Notes: a model not told the origin generated them from the letters alone. A stretch of 64,000 nucleotides of DNA from Bacillus sp. NTK071 (GCF_017303315.1 NZ_JAFKOI010000002.1:155396-219395), one strand, 5' to 3'; counted from the first letter of the stretch, positions 1 to 10,247 are shown. Translations and numbers: made by a program.

Positions 1-1917
1 GTGTTTAGCAAAATAATTAATAGCAGTCAGAACTGTTAACCAGCGTTCGATTCCAGATCTAGCAAAAATCGTTGGTCGATTTCTTAATGGCCTTGCATCC
101 TCCGTAATTCTCCTCATTTCTTCGTCTATTCCAAATGCCTGGTTAGTAAAGTCAGCGGTTTTTTCAGGATCTTCAAACGACTCAAGATAATTAGATACAT
201 ATGTACTGAGTTTAGTAAGAAAATCTTCTGCAGTATCAGAAACTTTCTCTTGGGTCTTCCTTGGATAAATGAGAGCAGCAGCAAGAAACCCAATAAACGC
301 CCCTGCTAGCGTATCAAAAACTCTTGCAAGCAGAATTTGTTCAGTTATTCCACCAAGAATGAAATCATACATAATCGCAATCAACATTGTCATCCAAAAC
401 ATCATCATGGCATATGAAATTGATAGAAAGTAGAAGGCCAAGAAAATACAGCAAAATAACGCAATAAGTTCAAGAATGACATGGCCTACTAATAGTTGAG
501 CAAGACCAAAGCCAGCTATGGCTCCAAAAATCGTTCCAAGCGACCTTTGAAAAGCTTTCTGGAGAGTCATTCCAACTGTATCTGTGCCAAGTAGAACCAC
601 AAAAGCAGACAGAAGAACCCAGTATTGATGTGCTGGTGATAATAAATCACCAAACAAAATCGCAACTGCTCCAGCTGCTAAAGCTTGAAGAGCCTTCTTC
701 GTAGCAAGTCGAGGGAAAGGATTTTTTTCTTCCTCTTCATTGATGTTCTCCTTTTTTATTTTATCTGCATCTTCTAACCGCTCTTCTTCCTCAATATTAG
801 CCATTCGCCTTGCACCAAGCTCATTAGAACTATCAACAAGATGGTTTGCTATTGATTCAATTCTTCTAATTAGCCAAAGCCAGTCTTTATTATGATGATT
901 AGTCAACCTAAGCTGTATGAGTTGATCCTTTAGTTCATCAATTACTTTTTCTGTCTGTTTGAGATTACCAATAATATCATGACTTCTTAGCACTTCCGCA
1001 TCTCTTATTGACTGGACAACTTTATATAATAATTTCCTTACTTCATTATGTTCTAAAGCATGAAGTTCTTTAAGCCTCTTCACAGCAGGATAGAGTGTTT
1101 CTATCAACATTTCTGCATCAAATACATACAACCGTAATTGCTCAGAGTCAATACCTGGCCACACGTTACTAGGATTAGTTGTGGTTAATTGACTTGAAAT
1201 CACCTGGGCATAATCATTTAGCCTTTTTACATCTCTTTTCAGTAGAAGTGTTCTGTAGTTATTCGGAATAGGATCTCCAATTACGTCAAGAACAAGGTCT
1301 AATGTAAGATTCGTTTGAATATGGAATGAGCGCATACTATGACGAAGCTGTTTATTAGGTTGATTGCGGAGAACAATAAAATGATACAAATATGAATACG
1401 TTCCTCCAACAAGAATACCCACTATAAAACCAGGCAAATCTGAAGGTTGAAGCTTTAATAAGGTTGAAAAGTAAATGGATAAGAACGCGACCATAAAAAT
1501 TGCAAAATAACGAAAACCATAGTGCTGAGTATAATAAGCACAGAAAATGACTAATAAAAACAACCCATCTACAACATAGGAAATAGAACCGAGCAACGTG
1601 CTTATTGAAAGAGCAACAATGCTTGATATAACCAACAATCCTGAGGTTATTTTTTTCTTTTTCTCTGTGTCGTCATTTACAAGTAAGAGTGATACAAGAC
1701 TGACTACACCCGCTAGAATTGCCGGTGTAAATGATACTCCCATCATTGAAGTTAACCACAGCATTGTCATAACTGAAGATAGTACACTAACTGTAATTCT
1801 AACTGCTTGACGTAACCTGGTCCTGCCGGGATCCGCAGCAGCCAAACGAGCCACCCAGCTTTGTATGATTCTATTTTCTTTTTTAGTCCACATACCCTTA
1901 TCATAGCCAATTTTCAT
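1..1917 (-). CDS. FUSC family membrane protein (partial, 3' end outside window)
   Basis: The reverse strand stays open from the ATG at 1917 to the left edge: 639 residues with no stop, so the C-terminus is missing. A TAG stop sits directly before the ATG, fixing the upstream limit. The layout is typical of fusaric-acid-resistance/aromatic-acid-exporter (FUSC) proteins: a cluster of hydrophobic segments in the first ~190 residues, a soluble charged middle (~200-390) rich in Glu/Lys around 375-390, then a second hydrophobic cluster (~400-560) and a soluble tail. The family is proposed to export small organic acids or to act at the cell envelope; the substrate cannot be read from sequence. A weak AAGG-type ribosome site precedes the start. 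It is followed on the left by unseen sequence, and the next gene (BCCT carrier) is a separate unit with its own terminator. Confidence 0.85.
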   Translation of the reverse strand, partial: MKIGYDKGMWTKKENRIIQSWVARLAAADPGRTRLRQAVRITVSVLSSVMTMLWLTSMMGVSFTPAILAGVVSLVSLLLVNDDTEKKKKITSGLLVISSIVALSISTLLGSISYVVDGLFLLVIFCAYYTQHYGFRYFAIFMVAFLSIYFSTLLKLQPSDLPGFIVGILVGGTYSYLYHFIVLRNQPNKQLRHSMRSFHIQTNLTLDLVLDVIGDPIPNNYRTLLLKRDVKRLNDYAQVISSQLTTTNPSNVWPGIDSEQLRLYVFDAEMLIETLYPAVKRLKELHALEHNEVRKLLYKVVQSIRDAEVLRSHDIIGNLKQTEKVIDELKDQLIQLRLTNHHNKDWLWLIRRIESIANHLVDSSNELGARRMANIEEEERLEDADKIKKENINEEEEKNPFPRLATKKALQALAAGAVAILFGDLLSPAHQYWVLLSAFVVLLGTDTVGMTLQKAFQRSLGTIFGAIAGFGLAQLLVGHVILELIALFCCIFLAFYFLSISYAMMMFWMTMLIAIMYDFILGGITEQILLARVFDTLAGAFIGFLAAALIYPRKTQEKVSDTAEDFLTKLSTYVSNYLESFEDPEKTADFTNQAFGIDEEMRRITEDARPLRNRPTIFARSGIERWLTVLTAINYFAKH

Positions 1918-2007
1918 CTATTCTGCCAACCTTAGCTCTCTACTTTGTGAATTCAATCGATCAAACATCACTTATCAATCAGTAATGAACGGAGATGTAA
2001 TTAAAGA

Positions 2008-2037
2008 AACCTTTGAAGTGTGAACACTTCAAAGGTT
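2008..2037 (-). terminator. Rho-independent terminator of the BCCT gene
   Basis: A perfect inverted repeat with 14-base arms (2008-2021 and 2024-2037, arm AACCTTTGAAGTGT) lies directly after the BCCT stop codon. On the reverse strand it is followed by a T-rich stretch (TTTCTTTAATT). Confidence 0.8.
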
Positions 2038-2043
2038 AGTGAA

Positions 2044-3573
2044 TTAGACAGTTTTTATTTCTTTCTTCGCTTTTGGATTCTTATCAGTACTTTTCTGCTT
2101 TCTTGGCACTTCTTCATTGAATGATTTAATCATACCCCAGCAAGTAAATAAGAGGATAATGGTTAACGGAAATGCACTGACAATGATTGCTGTCTGCATG
2201 CTTTCTAGTCCACCTGTAATCATTAATACAACGGCAGATGCTGAAAGAATGAAGCCCCAGCTAAATTTAACAAAATTAGGAGGATTCAAGCTACCATTTG
2301 TCGTCTGCATACCAAGGACAAATGTTGCAGAATCAGCAGATGTAATGAAGAAAGTTGCGATTAACAACAGAGTAATAACTGTTAGTACAATGCCGAATGG
2401 AAGCTGTTGATAAAGATAGAACAATCCAGCTTCAAGGCTTTGGCCAGCAATATCTGTTCCTTGTGTGAAATCAAAGAAAATCCCAGATCCACCAAAAACA
2501 CCAAACCAAAATGCACAAACAATAGTAGGCACAACTGTAACAGCTACCATAAATTCTCTAATCGTTCTGCCTTTTGAAACCCTAGCAATGAACGTTCCTA
2601 CAAATGGTGACCATGCAATCCACCAAGCCCAGTAAAAGATTGTCCAGTTTTGAATCCATGTCTCATTATCCTGATTCATTGGTGCAAGCCGCATTCCCAT
2701 TGCGAAAATATTTTGCACATACTCACCAAAAGTTGTTACAAATAAATCTAGTACAAACTTGGTTGGCCCTACAATGAGGAACACAATGAGCAATAGAACG
2801 GCAAGTACCATATTCGTATTACTTAAATATTTAATGCCTTTTTTGATACCCGTTCCAGCTGAAATTGTAAAAAGAACTGTGATAATTGCAATTATAATCA
2901 ATTGGACAGTAAAGTTATTCGGGATGTTCGTTAAATAACTTAATCCACCATTAATTTGTTGTGCTCCTAGACCTAGTGAAGCTGCAACTCCAAAAATCGT
3001 TGCAAATACTGCAATAACGTCTACTGTAATCCCGATTGGGCCTTTAACACGATCACCAAGTAACGGATACAGTGTTGCACTCATAAGGCCTGGCGCACCT
3101 TTTCTAAACTTATAATAAGCAAGTGCTAAAGCGATGGTTGCGTAAATAGCCCATGCATGGAATCCCCAGTGTAAGTATGTATAACGAAGGGCAAGGTGAG
3201 CTGCACCTACAGTACCTGCTTCACCATAAGGCGGGGTAGAAAAGTGGGACATTGGTTCTGATACACCAAAGAACAATAGCCCTATTCCCATCCCGGCGCT
3301 AAACAACATTGCGAACCAGGTGAGTCTGCTGTACTCAGGCTTATCGGTATCTTTACCGAGCTTAATATTTCCAAATCTGCTGAAAATTAAATAGATAGCA
3401 AAGACTAGAAAGAACGTTGCTGCTAGTTGATAGAACCAACCGAACTTATTAAGAAAGAAATTCTGAGACACCGTCATAACCTGGTCGAGATTGCCAGGCA
3501 TGATTACTCCCCAACCTACGAAGACAATCGCAATTGCGATGCCTATCCAATATACTTTTGTAACTTTCCCCAT
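2044..3573 (-). CDS. opuD: BCCT family transporter, glycine betaine (OpuD-type)
   Basis: Sodium-coupled uptake carrier of the betaine/choline/carnitine family, likely importing glycine betaine as a compatible solute. Of 509 residues, most form about 12 membrane segments. Diagnostic motifs are GMGIGLLFFGVSEP near residue 94, HWGFHAWAIY near 135 and the family signature NWTIFYWAWW at about 309-318, followed by SKGRTIREF. I chose the ATG at 3573 rather than the one at 3588 because GGGAG sits about 8 bases before it; the upstream ATG has no such site. A single-gene unit with its own terminator. The substrate assignment to betaine rather than another quaternary amine is family inference. Confidence 0.85.
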   Translation of the reverse strand: MGKVTKVYWIGIAIAIVFVGWGVIMPGNLDQVMTVSQNFFLNKFGWFYQLAATFFLVFAIYLIFSRFGNIKLGKDTDKPEYSRLTWFAMLFSAGMGIGLLFFGVSEPMSHFSTPPYGEAGTVGAAHLALRYTYLHWGFHAWAIYATIALALAYYKFRKGAPGLMSATLYPLLGDRVKGPIGITVDVIAVFATIFGVAASLGLGAQQINGGLSYLTNIPNNFTVQLIIIAIITVLFTISAGTGIKKGIKYLSNTNMVLAVLLLIVFLIVGPTKFVLDLFVTTFGEYVQNIFAMGMRLAPMNQDNETWIQNWTIFYWAWWIAWSPFVGTFIARVSKGRTIREFMVAVTVVPTIVCAFWFGVFGGSGIFFDFTQGTDIAGQSLEAGLFYLYQQLPFGIVLTVITLLLIATFFITSADSATFVLGMQTTNGSLNPPNFVKFSWGFILSASAVVLMITGGLESMQTAIIVSAFPLTIILLFTCWGMIKSFNEEVPRKQKSTDKNPKAKKEIKTV

Positions 3574-3730
3574 TCTATTCACTCCCATTTCTATTATGTG
3601 GTCGATAAAAATATTTCAAAATAACAACCACATAGTTATTAATCATAATCAAACTACGCCATATTATCAAATTTTTAGAAGAATTTAGTATAATATACCC
3701 CGTACTCGTTTACTACAAACCGTAACATCA

Positions 3731-3764
3731 ATAAATAAAAAGCAGAGACACTAATGCCTCTGCT
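3731..3764 (-). terminator. Rho-independent terminator of the sigma/anti-sigma operon
   Basis: A 7-bp stem (AGCAGAG at 3741-3747 with CTCTGCT at 3758-3764) just after the anti-sigma stop codon. On the reverse strand it runs into TTTTATTTAT. Confidence 0.75.
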
Positions 3765-3769
3765 CTCTC

Positions 3770-4525
3770 TTATAAACCTGAACTTAATACAACTTTTCCT
3801 TTTGGTGTTTGACTCGTATCATCAGGTTCTAGCGTGATGGCAACTGCATCCCACTTGTGCTCACCGTCATAATCAACCTGATAGGTAACTTCACCACTAC
3901 CCTGCTGATTTGGTTTAAAGGATCCAGCTCGATAAGGTGTGTCGCCTTCTAGCAACCAGACTTGATAAACCTGATCTCCATCTACATCAGCAACATCATT
4001 TACTTGAACAATGAGATTCATTTGTCCATCTTCATTCATAAGTGCTGCTGAACCTCTAGATGCTTCTGTCTCAGAAGGCTGAAGCTGGACGGCTTTTATA
4101 AGGGAAGCAATCTCCGCGGTCTGCTCAGGGTTACTTTCATTCATATAATTATATACATTTCCAGCTAAGGAAAGAAAAAGCGCCGCTGCAAGGGCTGGTG
4201 CAACCCATTTTCTTTGTCCAGTTTTTCTTTCAGACTTAAGGTCAGTAACATTATTCTGTTTTGCAGAATCATGATCTTCAGTAAGATCCAATTTGGTATC
4301 ATCACTATCATGTTCAAACACGCTTGATAATATACGGTCCTTCATCCCAGTAGCCGGTTCTTCCGGTATAGAAAGATAAGGAAGGTCACCTGTCAATTCT
4401 TCCAGCTCCTTTAACTCCTCTCTGCACTCTTCACATGATTCGAGGTGAGCTTCGAACTGCACTTTTTCAGCTTCTGCTAGAGTTCCGTTGAAGTAGTCAA
4501 GTAGCTGTTCACAATTTGCTTTCAT
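3770..4525 (-). CDS. Membrane anti-sigma factor (zinc-finger plus RskA-type domain)
   Basis: Probable membrane anchor that holds the ECF sigma factor encoded just upstream. The N-terminus has the anti-sigma zinc-finger pattern H27-x3-C31-x2-C34, with an acidic helix after it. One membrane span lies at about 106-125. The outside part (~130-251) has the sequence character of the RskA/anti-sigma-K sensor domain, ending in GKVVLSSGL. The start chosen is the ATG at 4525, because AAGGAGG lies 8 bases upstream; an upstream in-frame GTG contains that ribosome site within its own codons. The gene overlaps the sigma gene by 17 bases, implying translational coupling. What signal releases the sigma factor is not visible. 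Confidence 0.85.
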   Translation of the reverse strand: MKANCEQLLDYFNGTLAEAEKVQFEAHLESCEECREELKELEELTGDLPYLSIPEEPATGMKDRILSSVFEHDSDDTKLDLTEDHDSAKQNNVTDLKSERKTGQRKWVAPALAAALFLSLAGNVYNYMNESNPEQTAEIASLIKAVQLQPSETEASRGSAALMNEDGQMNLIVQVNDVADVDGDQVYQVWLLEGDTPYRAGSFKPNQQGSGEVTYQVDYDGEHKWDAVAITLEPDDTSQTPKGKVVLSSGL

Positions 4526-5081
4526 CTGAGACCCCTCCTTTCTCACCGAGACTGGTTTTTAAATGCTTTAACGCAAGCCGAATTCGGCCTTTTACAGTAC
4601 CCAGTGGGAGGTCGAACTCTTCAGAGATTTTTTTATGTGTCATCCCTTTAAAGTAAAACATTTCAATAATTTTTTGCTGTTCTTCTTTTAACTTGGAAAC
4701 AGCCGTACGAAGGACCTGGCCTCTCTCTTTCCAAACTACTTGATCTTCTACAGAATTTTCGTCACTACGAAGAGAATCTCGCTCGTCTAATTCAAAATTA
4801 GGCTCTGTTGGTTGCTTCCTTAGAACATCAATTGCTGTATGACGTGTCATTGTTAGAAGCCAGGAAGAGAATTTTCCTTTATCGTCACTATACAGCGCCT
4901 TTCCTTTCCAGAGCTTAATGAACACTTCTTGCATCACTTCTTCAGCAAGTCCCCCATCCTTCACAATACGATACGAGAACGAATATAACAGCTTCTCATA
5001 TCGATCGTAAAGGAGTGAGAGAGCTTCTTTATCCTTTGCCTGGACCTTTCTATACAGGTCGGCATCGTTAAGTTCTCTCAT
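4509..5081 (-). CDS. ECF-type RNA polymerase sigma factor
   Basis: A 190-residue group 4 sigma factor. Region 2 covers about residues 20-95, with the -10 recognition helix around FSSWLLTMTRHTAIDVLRK, and region 4 about 130-180, with the helix-turn-helix MTHKKISEEFDLPLGTVKGR. The overlap with a zinc-finger anti-sigma gene immediately downstream is the standard layout for a membrane-stress or envelope regulator. The pair resembles the SigK/RskA type by the partner's outer domain rather than B. subtilis SigW or SigX. An autoregulatory ECF promoter was sought upstream but not convincingly found. Confidence 0.9.
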   Translation of the reverse strand: MRELNDADLYRKVQAKDKEALSLLYDRYEKLLYSFSYRIVKDGGLAEEVMQEVFIKLWKGKALYSDDKGKFSSWLLTMTRHTAIDVLRKQPTEPNFELDERDSLRSDENSVEDQVVWKERGQVLRTAVSKLKEEQQKIIEMFYFKGMTHKKISEEFDLPLGTVKGRIRLALKHLKTSLGEKGGVSDESKL

Positions 5082-5263
5082 ACCATTCTCCTTTTCATCA
5101 TAACTGGCGCCAGGTTGAAGAGGCAGAAAGCTTATGTATAGCTAACGTTAGACAGTCTGATTTGGATGTGTTTTCATGTAAATTAGTTTCTTCTGCTTGA
5201 AAAAAGCCCATCCAATAGGAAGGACTTACGCTACTTTTAAGTTCTTGTCTATATATAAGCTAT

Positions 5264-5291
5264 AGTATAGCATAATTATGATATTTCATAA
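5264..5291 (-). promoter_or_regulatory. Candidate extended -10 promoter for the sigma/anti-sigma operon
   Basis: Reverse strand: TATACT (5264-5269) preceded by TGC, an extended -10, and TTATGA (5286-5291) 16 bases further upstream. It lies about 180 bases before the sigma start, so the link to that gene is tentative. Confidence 0.35.
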
Positions 5292-5411
5292 TGAATAGAC
5301 ACTGGTTTTTACTCTGTAAATTGGTTTTGGTTTAAATACGTTTGTTCTGACAAACTTTTCATGAGTCTTTCGTTCCTGTATGATAAGAATGATTAGAATT
5401 AGAAGAGGTGA

Positions 5412-6173
<762 letters not shown>

Positions 6174-6230
6174 TGAATTCATGATAGATGTCTAAGATGA
6201 GACATTATTATTAGTACAATTTCATAGATC

Positions 6231-6280
6231 AAAAAAATGCCCTGAGAGATTCTTTGAGTAAATCTCTCAGGGCATTAATT
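6231..6280. terminator. Bidirectional terminator between fabL and ppaC
   Basis: A 15-bp perfect stem (6237-6251 with 6261-6275, arm ATGCCCTGAGAGATT) flanked by an A-run on the left and a T-rich run on the right, so it can end transcripts from both convergent genes. Confidence 0.9.
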
Positions 6281-6282
6281 TT

Positions 6283-7212
6283 TTAGGATGTGAAAGTTTC
6301 TGTTAAAACCGGTACGATTTGTTTCTTACGAGAAACTACCCCTTCTAAGACAGCAAGATTCTCAATAAGTTCAACATCAAATGCTTTCTCAACATGATTT
6401 GCATGTTTTCCAAGAGCGAGTGCAGTTGAATTATTAGTCAGAATATCTGTTACAACTAAAAGGAATAAGTCAAGTTCCTTCGCTTCGATTGCTTGTCTCA
6501 TTTCATCTTCTACCGCAGCTTTACGTGCAAGGACATCAAGTGTATCCACTACATTTACTTGGGCAACTTCTACTTTAGCATCTCCCATACCAAATTCTTT
6601 CGCATCAAGTGAAATTAGTTCGGCTGGGGTTTTACTACTCATATCTGCACCAGCTTTTAACATTTCAAGACCGTATGTTTCTGCGTCTACTCCTGCGATT
6701 TCTGCAAGTTCACGAGCAGCAGCCACATCTTCCTCTGTGCAAGTAGGTGATTTGAAAAGAAGAGAATCTGAAATAATGGCAGAAAGCATTAGTCCTGCAA
6801 TACTTTTGTCAATTTGGATATTCTGTTCTTTATACAATTTATTCAGAATCGTAGCTGTGCAACCAACCGGCTCAGCTCTGTAATAAACAGGATCAGCAGT
6901 TTCAAAGTTTGCAATTCGATGGTGATCAATAACTTCAAGAATGCGAACATTTTCGATATCTTCTGCACTCTGTTGACGTTCATTATGATCGACTAAGATC
7001 ACACTGCTCGCTTCATTTGATACTGTTTGAACCATTCTTGGTGCTTCAACATTAAATTGATCTAGAGCATATTGTGTTTCGCCATTTACAGCGCCTAAAC
7101 GAACTGGTTCAACGTTCATGCCAAGTTTTCTCTTTAGATCTGCATACACAAGAGCAGAAGTGATCGTATCTGTGTCGGGGTTTTTATGTCCAAATATCAA
7201 TACTTTTTCCAT
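6283..7212 (-). CDS. ppaC: Manganese-dependent inorganic pyrophosphatase
   Basis: Family II pyrophosphatase that hydrolyses pyrophosphate to two phosphates in the cytoplasm, pulling biosynthetic reactions forward. The 309 residues show the DHH-family metal motifs: GHKNPDTDT (8-16), VDHNE, and [10 protein letters not shown], then the C-terminal [10 protein letters not shown] that binds substrate. The length is normal for Bacillus PpaC. AAAGGAG lies just upstream of the ATG. No operon partner; it converges with fabL. Confidence 0.96.
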   Translation of the reverse strand: MEKVLIFGHKNPDTDTITSALVYADLKRKLGMNVEPVRLGAVNGETQYALDQFNVEAPRMVQTVSNEASSVILVDHNERQQSAEDIENVRILEVIDHHRIANFETADPVYYRAEPVGCTATILNKLYKEQNIQIDKSIAGLMLSAIISDSLLFKSPTCTEEDVAAARELAEIAGVDAETYGLEMLKAGADMSSKTPAELISLDAKEFGMGDAKVEVAQVNVVDTLDVLARKAAVEDEMRQAIEAKELDLFLLVVTDILTNNSTALALGKHANHVEKAFDVELIENLAVLEGVVSRKKQIVPVLTETFTS

Positions 7213-7320
7213 TGGTCGACTCCTTTAATATCCAAAAATTTATGTACTCATTACATATTGTAAAGTTGTCTTGCGTTAAACTCAACATCAATTGCCAAAC
7301 TCTTAACAAGAAAAGTAAGG

Positions 7321-7352
7321 AAACCGATTCTCTTCAAAAAGAAAATCGGTTT
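7321..7352 (-). terminator. Probable terminator hairpin after yhfK
   Basis: Nine-base arms AAACCGATT (7321-7329) and AATCGGTTT (7344-7352) immediately after the yhfK stop codon. The following reverse-strand sequence is only moderately T-rich, so the call is tentative. Confidence 0.5.
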
Positions 7353-7357
7353 AAAAT

Positions 7358-8002
7358 TTATAGAGATGCTATCGCACTTTCAATTGAATGTTCTCCTGAA
7401 ATCAAATCAAATGAGCGTCCAATTGTTTTTTCGTTTGTTAACGAAGCAACAATTACTTTGGCTACATCTTCACGAGAAACTGAACCACGCTTAAGATTTT
7501 CTGCGATTGATACTTGCCCAGTTCCTTCTTCATTCAGCAACCCACCTGGTCGAACGATTGTGTAATCAAGAGAACTCTGTTTAAGCATTTTGTCTGCATA
7601 ATGTTTCGCTGCATAGTACGGCATTAAAGCCTCGCTCCAGTTCTCCCGATTATGAGCTTGATGTGCACTGACCATTATATAGCGTTTAATGCCAAGTTTC
7701 TCTGCTGCTTCTATTGTTTTAATCGCACCATCTAAATCAACAAGAAGCGTTTTATCAGAACCAGTACTTCCGCCGGATCCTGCTGCAAAGACGATTGCAT
7801 CGCTTCCTTCCATAGCAGATGAAAGTGTATCTACAGAATCTTCCAGACTTGCTACAACTGATTTAATTCCTTTATCGGTTAATTCAGTAGCTTGTTCTTC
7901 TTTCCGAACAAGCGCCTTAACAGAATGCTCTTTGCTATCCTGAAGTAGATTTACGATTTGATGACCAACTTGTCCGTTCGCTCCAATAACTAGTACGTTC
8001 AT
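7358..8002 (-). CDS. yhfK: Atypical SDR NAD(P)-binding protein, YhfK-type
   Basis: An NAD(P)-binding Rossmann protein of the NmrA/atypical SDR group, 214 residues. The cofactor loop GANGQVGHQI is at 7-16, and the block SAHQAHNRENW followed by MPYYAAKHYADK (a Y-x3-K pair) and TIVRPGGL is closely similar to B. subtilis YhfK as I recall it. The substrate is unknown; such proteins act as reductases or redox sensors. The start ATG at 8002 has GGAGGGAG upstream. It lies between ppaC and the pbuE-like gene with no overlap, so it may be transcribed alone. Confidence 0.8.
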   Translation of the reverse strand: MNVLVIGANGQVGHQIVNLLQDSKEHSVKALVRKEEQATELTDKGIKSVVASLEDSVDTLSSAMEGSDAIVFAAGSGGSTGSDKTLLVDLDGAIKTIEAAEKLGIKRYIMVSAHQAHNRENWSEALMPYYAAKHYADKMLKQSSLDYTIVRPGGLLNEEGTGQVSIAENLKRGSVSREDVAKVIVASLTNEKTIGRSFDLISGEHSIESAIASL

Positions 8003-8063
8003 TAGTAAGCTCTCCCTCCGTATTATCTAACCTTATTATTTCAAACACATATTTTCATCGCAA

Positions 8064-9239
8064 CTAGCCTGCTCGGTGCTTTATCGATGAAGCAATTTGT
8101 TTCTTGTCTCTGGTCATGGAAAATACAGCTGTTGCTAGAGCAAGTATAATGAACATGCCTCCAACTGTTGCATTCATTTCAACTGTGCCTTTATCAATTA
8201 CGAAAGCGCCAACTGAAGAACCAAGTGCAATCCCAAGATGCAGTGCTGAGTTATTTAAGCTTTGCTGAATATCAGAAGTCTCAGGTGCAAGTTCGATTAA
8301 ATAACTCTGCTGTGCTGGAGTTATCCCCCAGCTTATCATGCTCCAAATCACCATAACGATGATAAATAACGGAAATGAAAATGTTGTATAAGGAATAACA
8401 AACATTGACACACCGAAAAGCATAATTGAGATTATAATGGTTGGCCTAGTTCCAAAACGGTCTGAAGCTATACCACCAAGACCCCCACCAGCTACTGCTG
8501 CAAAGCCAAAGATCAGATAAACAATACTTACCCAATTTCCATCTAATCCAAGCGTCGATTTTAAAAAAGGAGTAAGGTAGCCATACAGTGCTAAATGACC
8601 AGTCAAAAATAGAAACGAAGTTAATTGTGCAGTAAATATACGATTATCTTTTAACGTTTGAAGTTGTTTTTTAATTGGTATCGCAGGTTTAGGTTGAATT
8701 CTTTCCATAAAGAAATAAACGCCTGCCATTGATAATAAAGTTAAAACGATAATAAGGACGAATGGCGCTCTCCAACCGAAAGTATTTCCTAACATTAATC
8801 CGATCGGTACTCCAAGAACAAGGGATGCACTAATCCCCATAAAAACAACACCAATAGCTCTCGCTCTGTATTCAGTTTTTACAATATTTGATGCGATCGT
8901 CACGCATAACACAACAAGTAATGAACCACTTGCTGCAGAAATAATCCTTGCTAACATTAAGGTACTAAATGAAGTACTCAATACAGCAACTATATTTCCA
9001 AATAAAAAGACAACCAGCGAAAGAAGGGTCAACTTTTTGCGCTCAATTTTAGCAGTTAGCGAAAGCAATACTGGCCCCATCAATGCGAATACAATTGAAA
9101 ATACACTAATTAATAAACCGGTTCTTCCAAGACTTATTTCAAGGTCTTCTGCGACTAAATCCAGAATGCCACCTATTATTAATTCCACCATTCCAACTAC
9201 AAACGATACAATTGTCAGTAAGTAAACGCGTTTGTTCAA
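8064..9239 (-). CDS. pbuE: MFS efflux transporter, PbuE-like
   Basis: Drug/metabolite efflux pump of the DHA1/AraJ type with 12 predicted membrane segments in 391 residues. The first loop reads TAKIERKKLTL and motif C-like sequence is present around residue 145 (LGVPIGLMLG). The pattern GMVELIIGGILDLVAEDL and PAQQSYLIELAPETSDIQQS strongly recall B. subtilis PbuE, a hypoxanthine/adenine exporter. The start is a TTG at 9239 with GAGG about 8 bases before it. No adenine riboswitch precedes it, unlike B. subtilis pbuE. Instead a divergent TrmB-type regulator and a palindrome lie upstream, so the natural substrate may differ. Confidence 0.75.
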   Translation of the reverse strand: MNKRVYLLTIVSFVVGMVELIIGGILDLVAEDLEISLGRTGLLISVFSIVFALMGPVLLSLTAKIERKKLTLLSLVVFLFGNIVAVLSTSFSTLMLARIISAASGSLLVVLCVTIASNIVKTEYRARAIGVVFMGISASLVLGVPIGLMLGNTFGWRAPFVLIIVLTLLSMAGVYFFMERIQPKPAIPIKKQLQTLKDNRIFTAQLTSFLFLTGHLALYGYLTPFLKSTLGLDGNWVSIVYLIFGFAAVAGGGLGGIASDRFGTRPTIIISIMLFGVSMFVIPYTTFSFPLFIIVMVIWSMISWGITPAQQSYLIELAPETSDIQQSLNNSALHLGIALGSSVGAFVIDKGTVEMNATVGGMFIILALATAVFSMTRDKKQIASSIKHRAG

Positions 9240-9262
9240 TCTTTTCGCCTCTTTTCTATTAT

Positions 9263-9282
9263 GTTACCACTAAAAGGGTAAC
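9263..9282. promoter_or_regulatory. Inverted repeat, candidate operator of the TrmB-type regulator
   Basis: GTTACC (9263-9268) and GGTAAC (9277-9282) separated by 8 bases, in the divergent region 24 bases from the efflux gene start. It could also form a small hairpin in that gene's leader. Confidence 0.45.
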
Positions 9283-9321
9283 TCTTTTTTATTAAGAAGG
9301 CAACAGGAAAAGATTGAGCTC

Positions 9322-9350
9322 TTACGACTAACAAAGTGATGTGCTATGAT
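9322..9350 (+). promoter_or_regulatory. Promoter of the TrmB-type regulator gene
   Basis: TTACGA (9322-9327), 17-base spacer, TATGAT (9345-9350) with an extended TGC just before it. Transcription would begin near 9357, which rules out the upstream ATG at 9336 as a start codon. Confidence 0.6.
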
Positions 9351-9386
9351 AAAGTAAAGATGAAATCAGGCAAGGAGAATGGAAAT

Positions 9387-10145
9387 ATGCTACAGCAATT
9401 TGGATTTACTCAGTATGAAAGTCAGGTGTATGAAGCTCTTATTACAATTGATGAAGCACTTGACGCCACAGCTATCGTAAAGCGTTCTAGTGTGCCGCGT
9501 TCTAAAGTTTATGATGTTCTTCGTCAATTGAGCGAAAAAGGGATGGTTCTTGAATCAACAGTTGAGAAAAAACGGCTTTATACCCCACTTCCACTTGAAT
9601 TAGCAATTTCGAAATTACGTCGTGATTTTAATGATAATATTACTCAGTTGAAATCCATTCAAGCTCGTAACAAGCCGGCGGATGACCGTGTTTGGACGCT
9701 TAAAGATGACCAATCCATTCACTCCCTCGTATCCGCGATACTAAATCAAGCAAGCTCCTCAATTGTTTTCTCAGGTTGGGCAGATGATATTGAACAACAT
9801 AATGCATTACTTGAGAGCAAAGAAACCAATGGCGTCTCAGTTGAAATTCACACCATAGGTGAACTGAACACAAAGATTAAAAACGTAACAACACTCATAC
9901 CTGATTTAGAACACCAGAGCCTAGAACGGAGTCGTATTGTGATCATAGATAAGGAAGAAGTTCTATTTGCGGGAATAGAAGAAACAAGCTGGCAAGCTAT
10001 CCATACGAAGTCCCGTCCACTTGTAACATTTTTTACGGAATTCTTCTATCATGATGTTGCTTTAACTGAAATCACACAAAAATTCGGTAGCATGATGATG
10101 AATGATTCTGAGATCAGAAATGTATTGCTCAAATTACGTTATTAA
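9387..10145 (+). CDS. TrmB family transcriptional regulator
   Basis: A 252-residue regulator with an N-terminal TrmB winged helix (about residues 1-70: FGFTQYESQVYEALI, then VPRSKVYDVLRQLSEKG) and a C-terminal PLD-like effector domain (about 100-240, containing SRIVIIDKEEVLFAG). TrmB proteins sense sugars or other small ligands. It is divergent from the PbuE-like pump and most likely controls it. Start chosen at the ATG at 9387: AAGGAG lies 9 bases upstream and a promoter ends at 9350. The effector is unknown. Confidence 0.82.
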   Translation: MLQQFGFTQYESQVYEALITIDEALDATAIVKRSSVPRSKVYDVLRQLSEKGMVLESTVEKKRLYTPLPLELAISKLRRDFNDNITQLKSIQARNKPADDRVWTLKDDQSIHSLVSAILNQASSSIVFSGWADDIEQHNALLESKETNGVSVEIHTIGELNTKIKNVTTLIPDLEHQSLERSRIVIIDKEEVLFAGIEETSWQAIHTKSRPLVTFFTEFFYHDVALTEITQKFGSMMMNDSEIRNVLLKLRY

Positions 10146-10247
10146 CAAATTAGCCTTTATTAGAAACCCCCAAACCCTTCCATATAACGAACATCATCTT
10201 ACTACTCTCTTATAAAGCTTCTATACTCCCCTATGTTTCTTAAATCA

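Noticed and set aside
1598-1810. Forward open frame of 70 codons
   Set aside because: It is the complement of the FUSC gene and lacks a ribosome site; many similar antisense shadows were ignored.
9240-9386. Adenine riboswitch before the PbuE-like gene
   Set aside because: Neither the purine-aptamer junction nor the conserved loops are visible; only a short palindrome and promoters.
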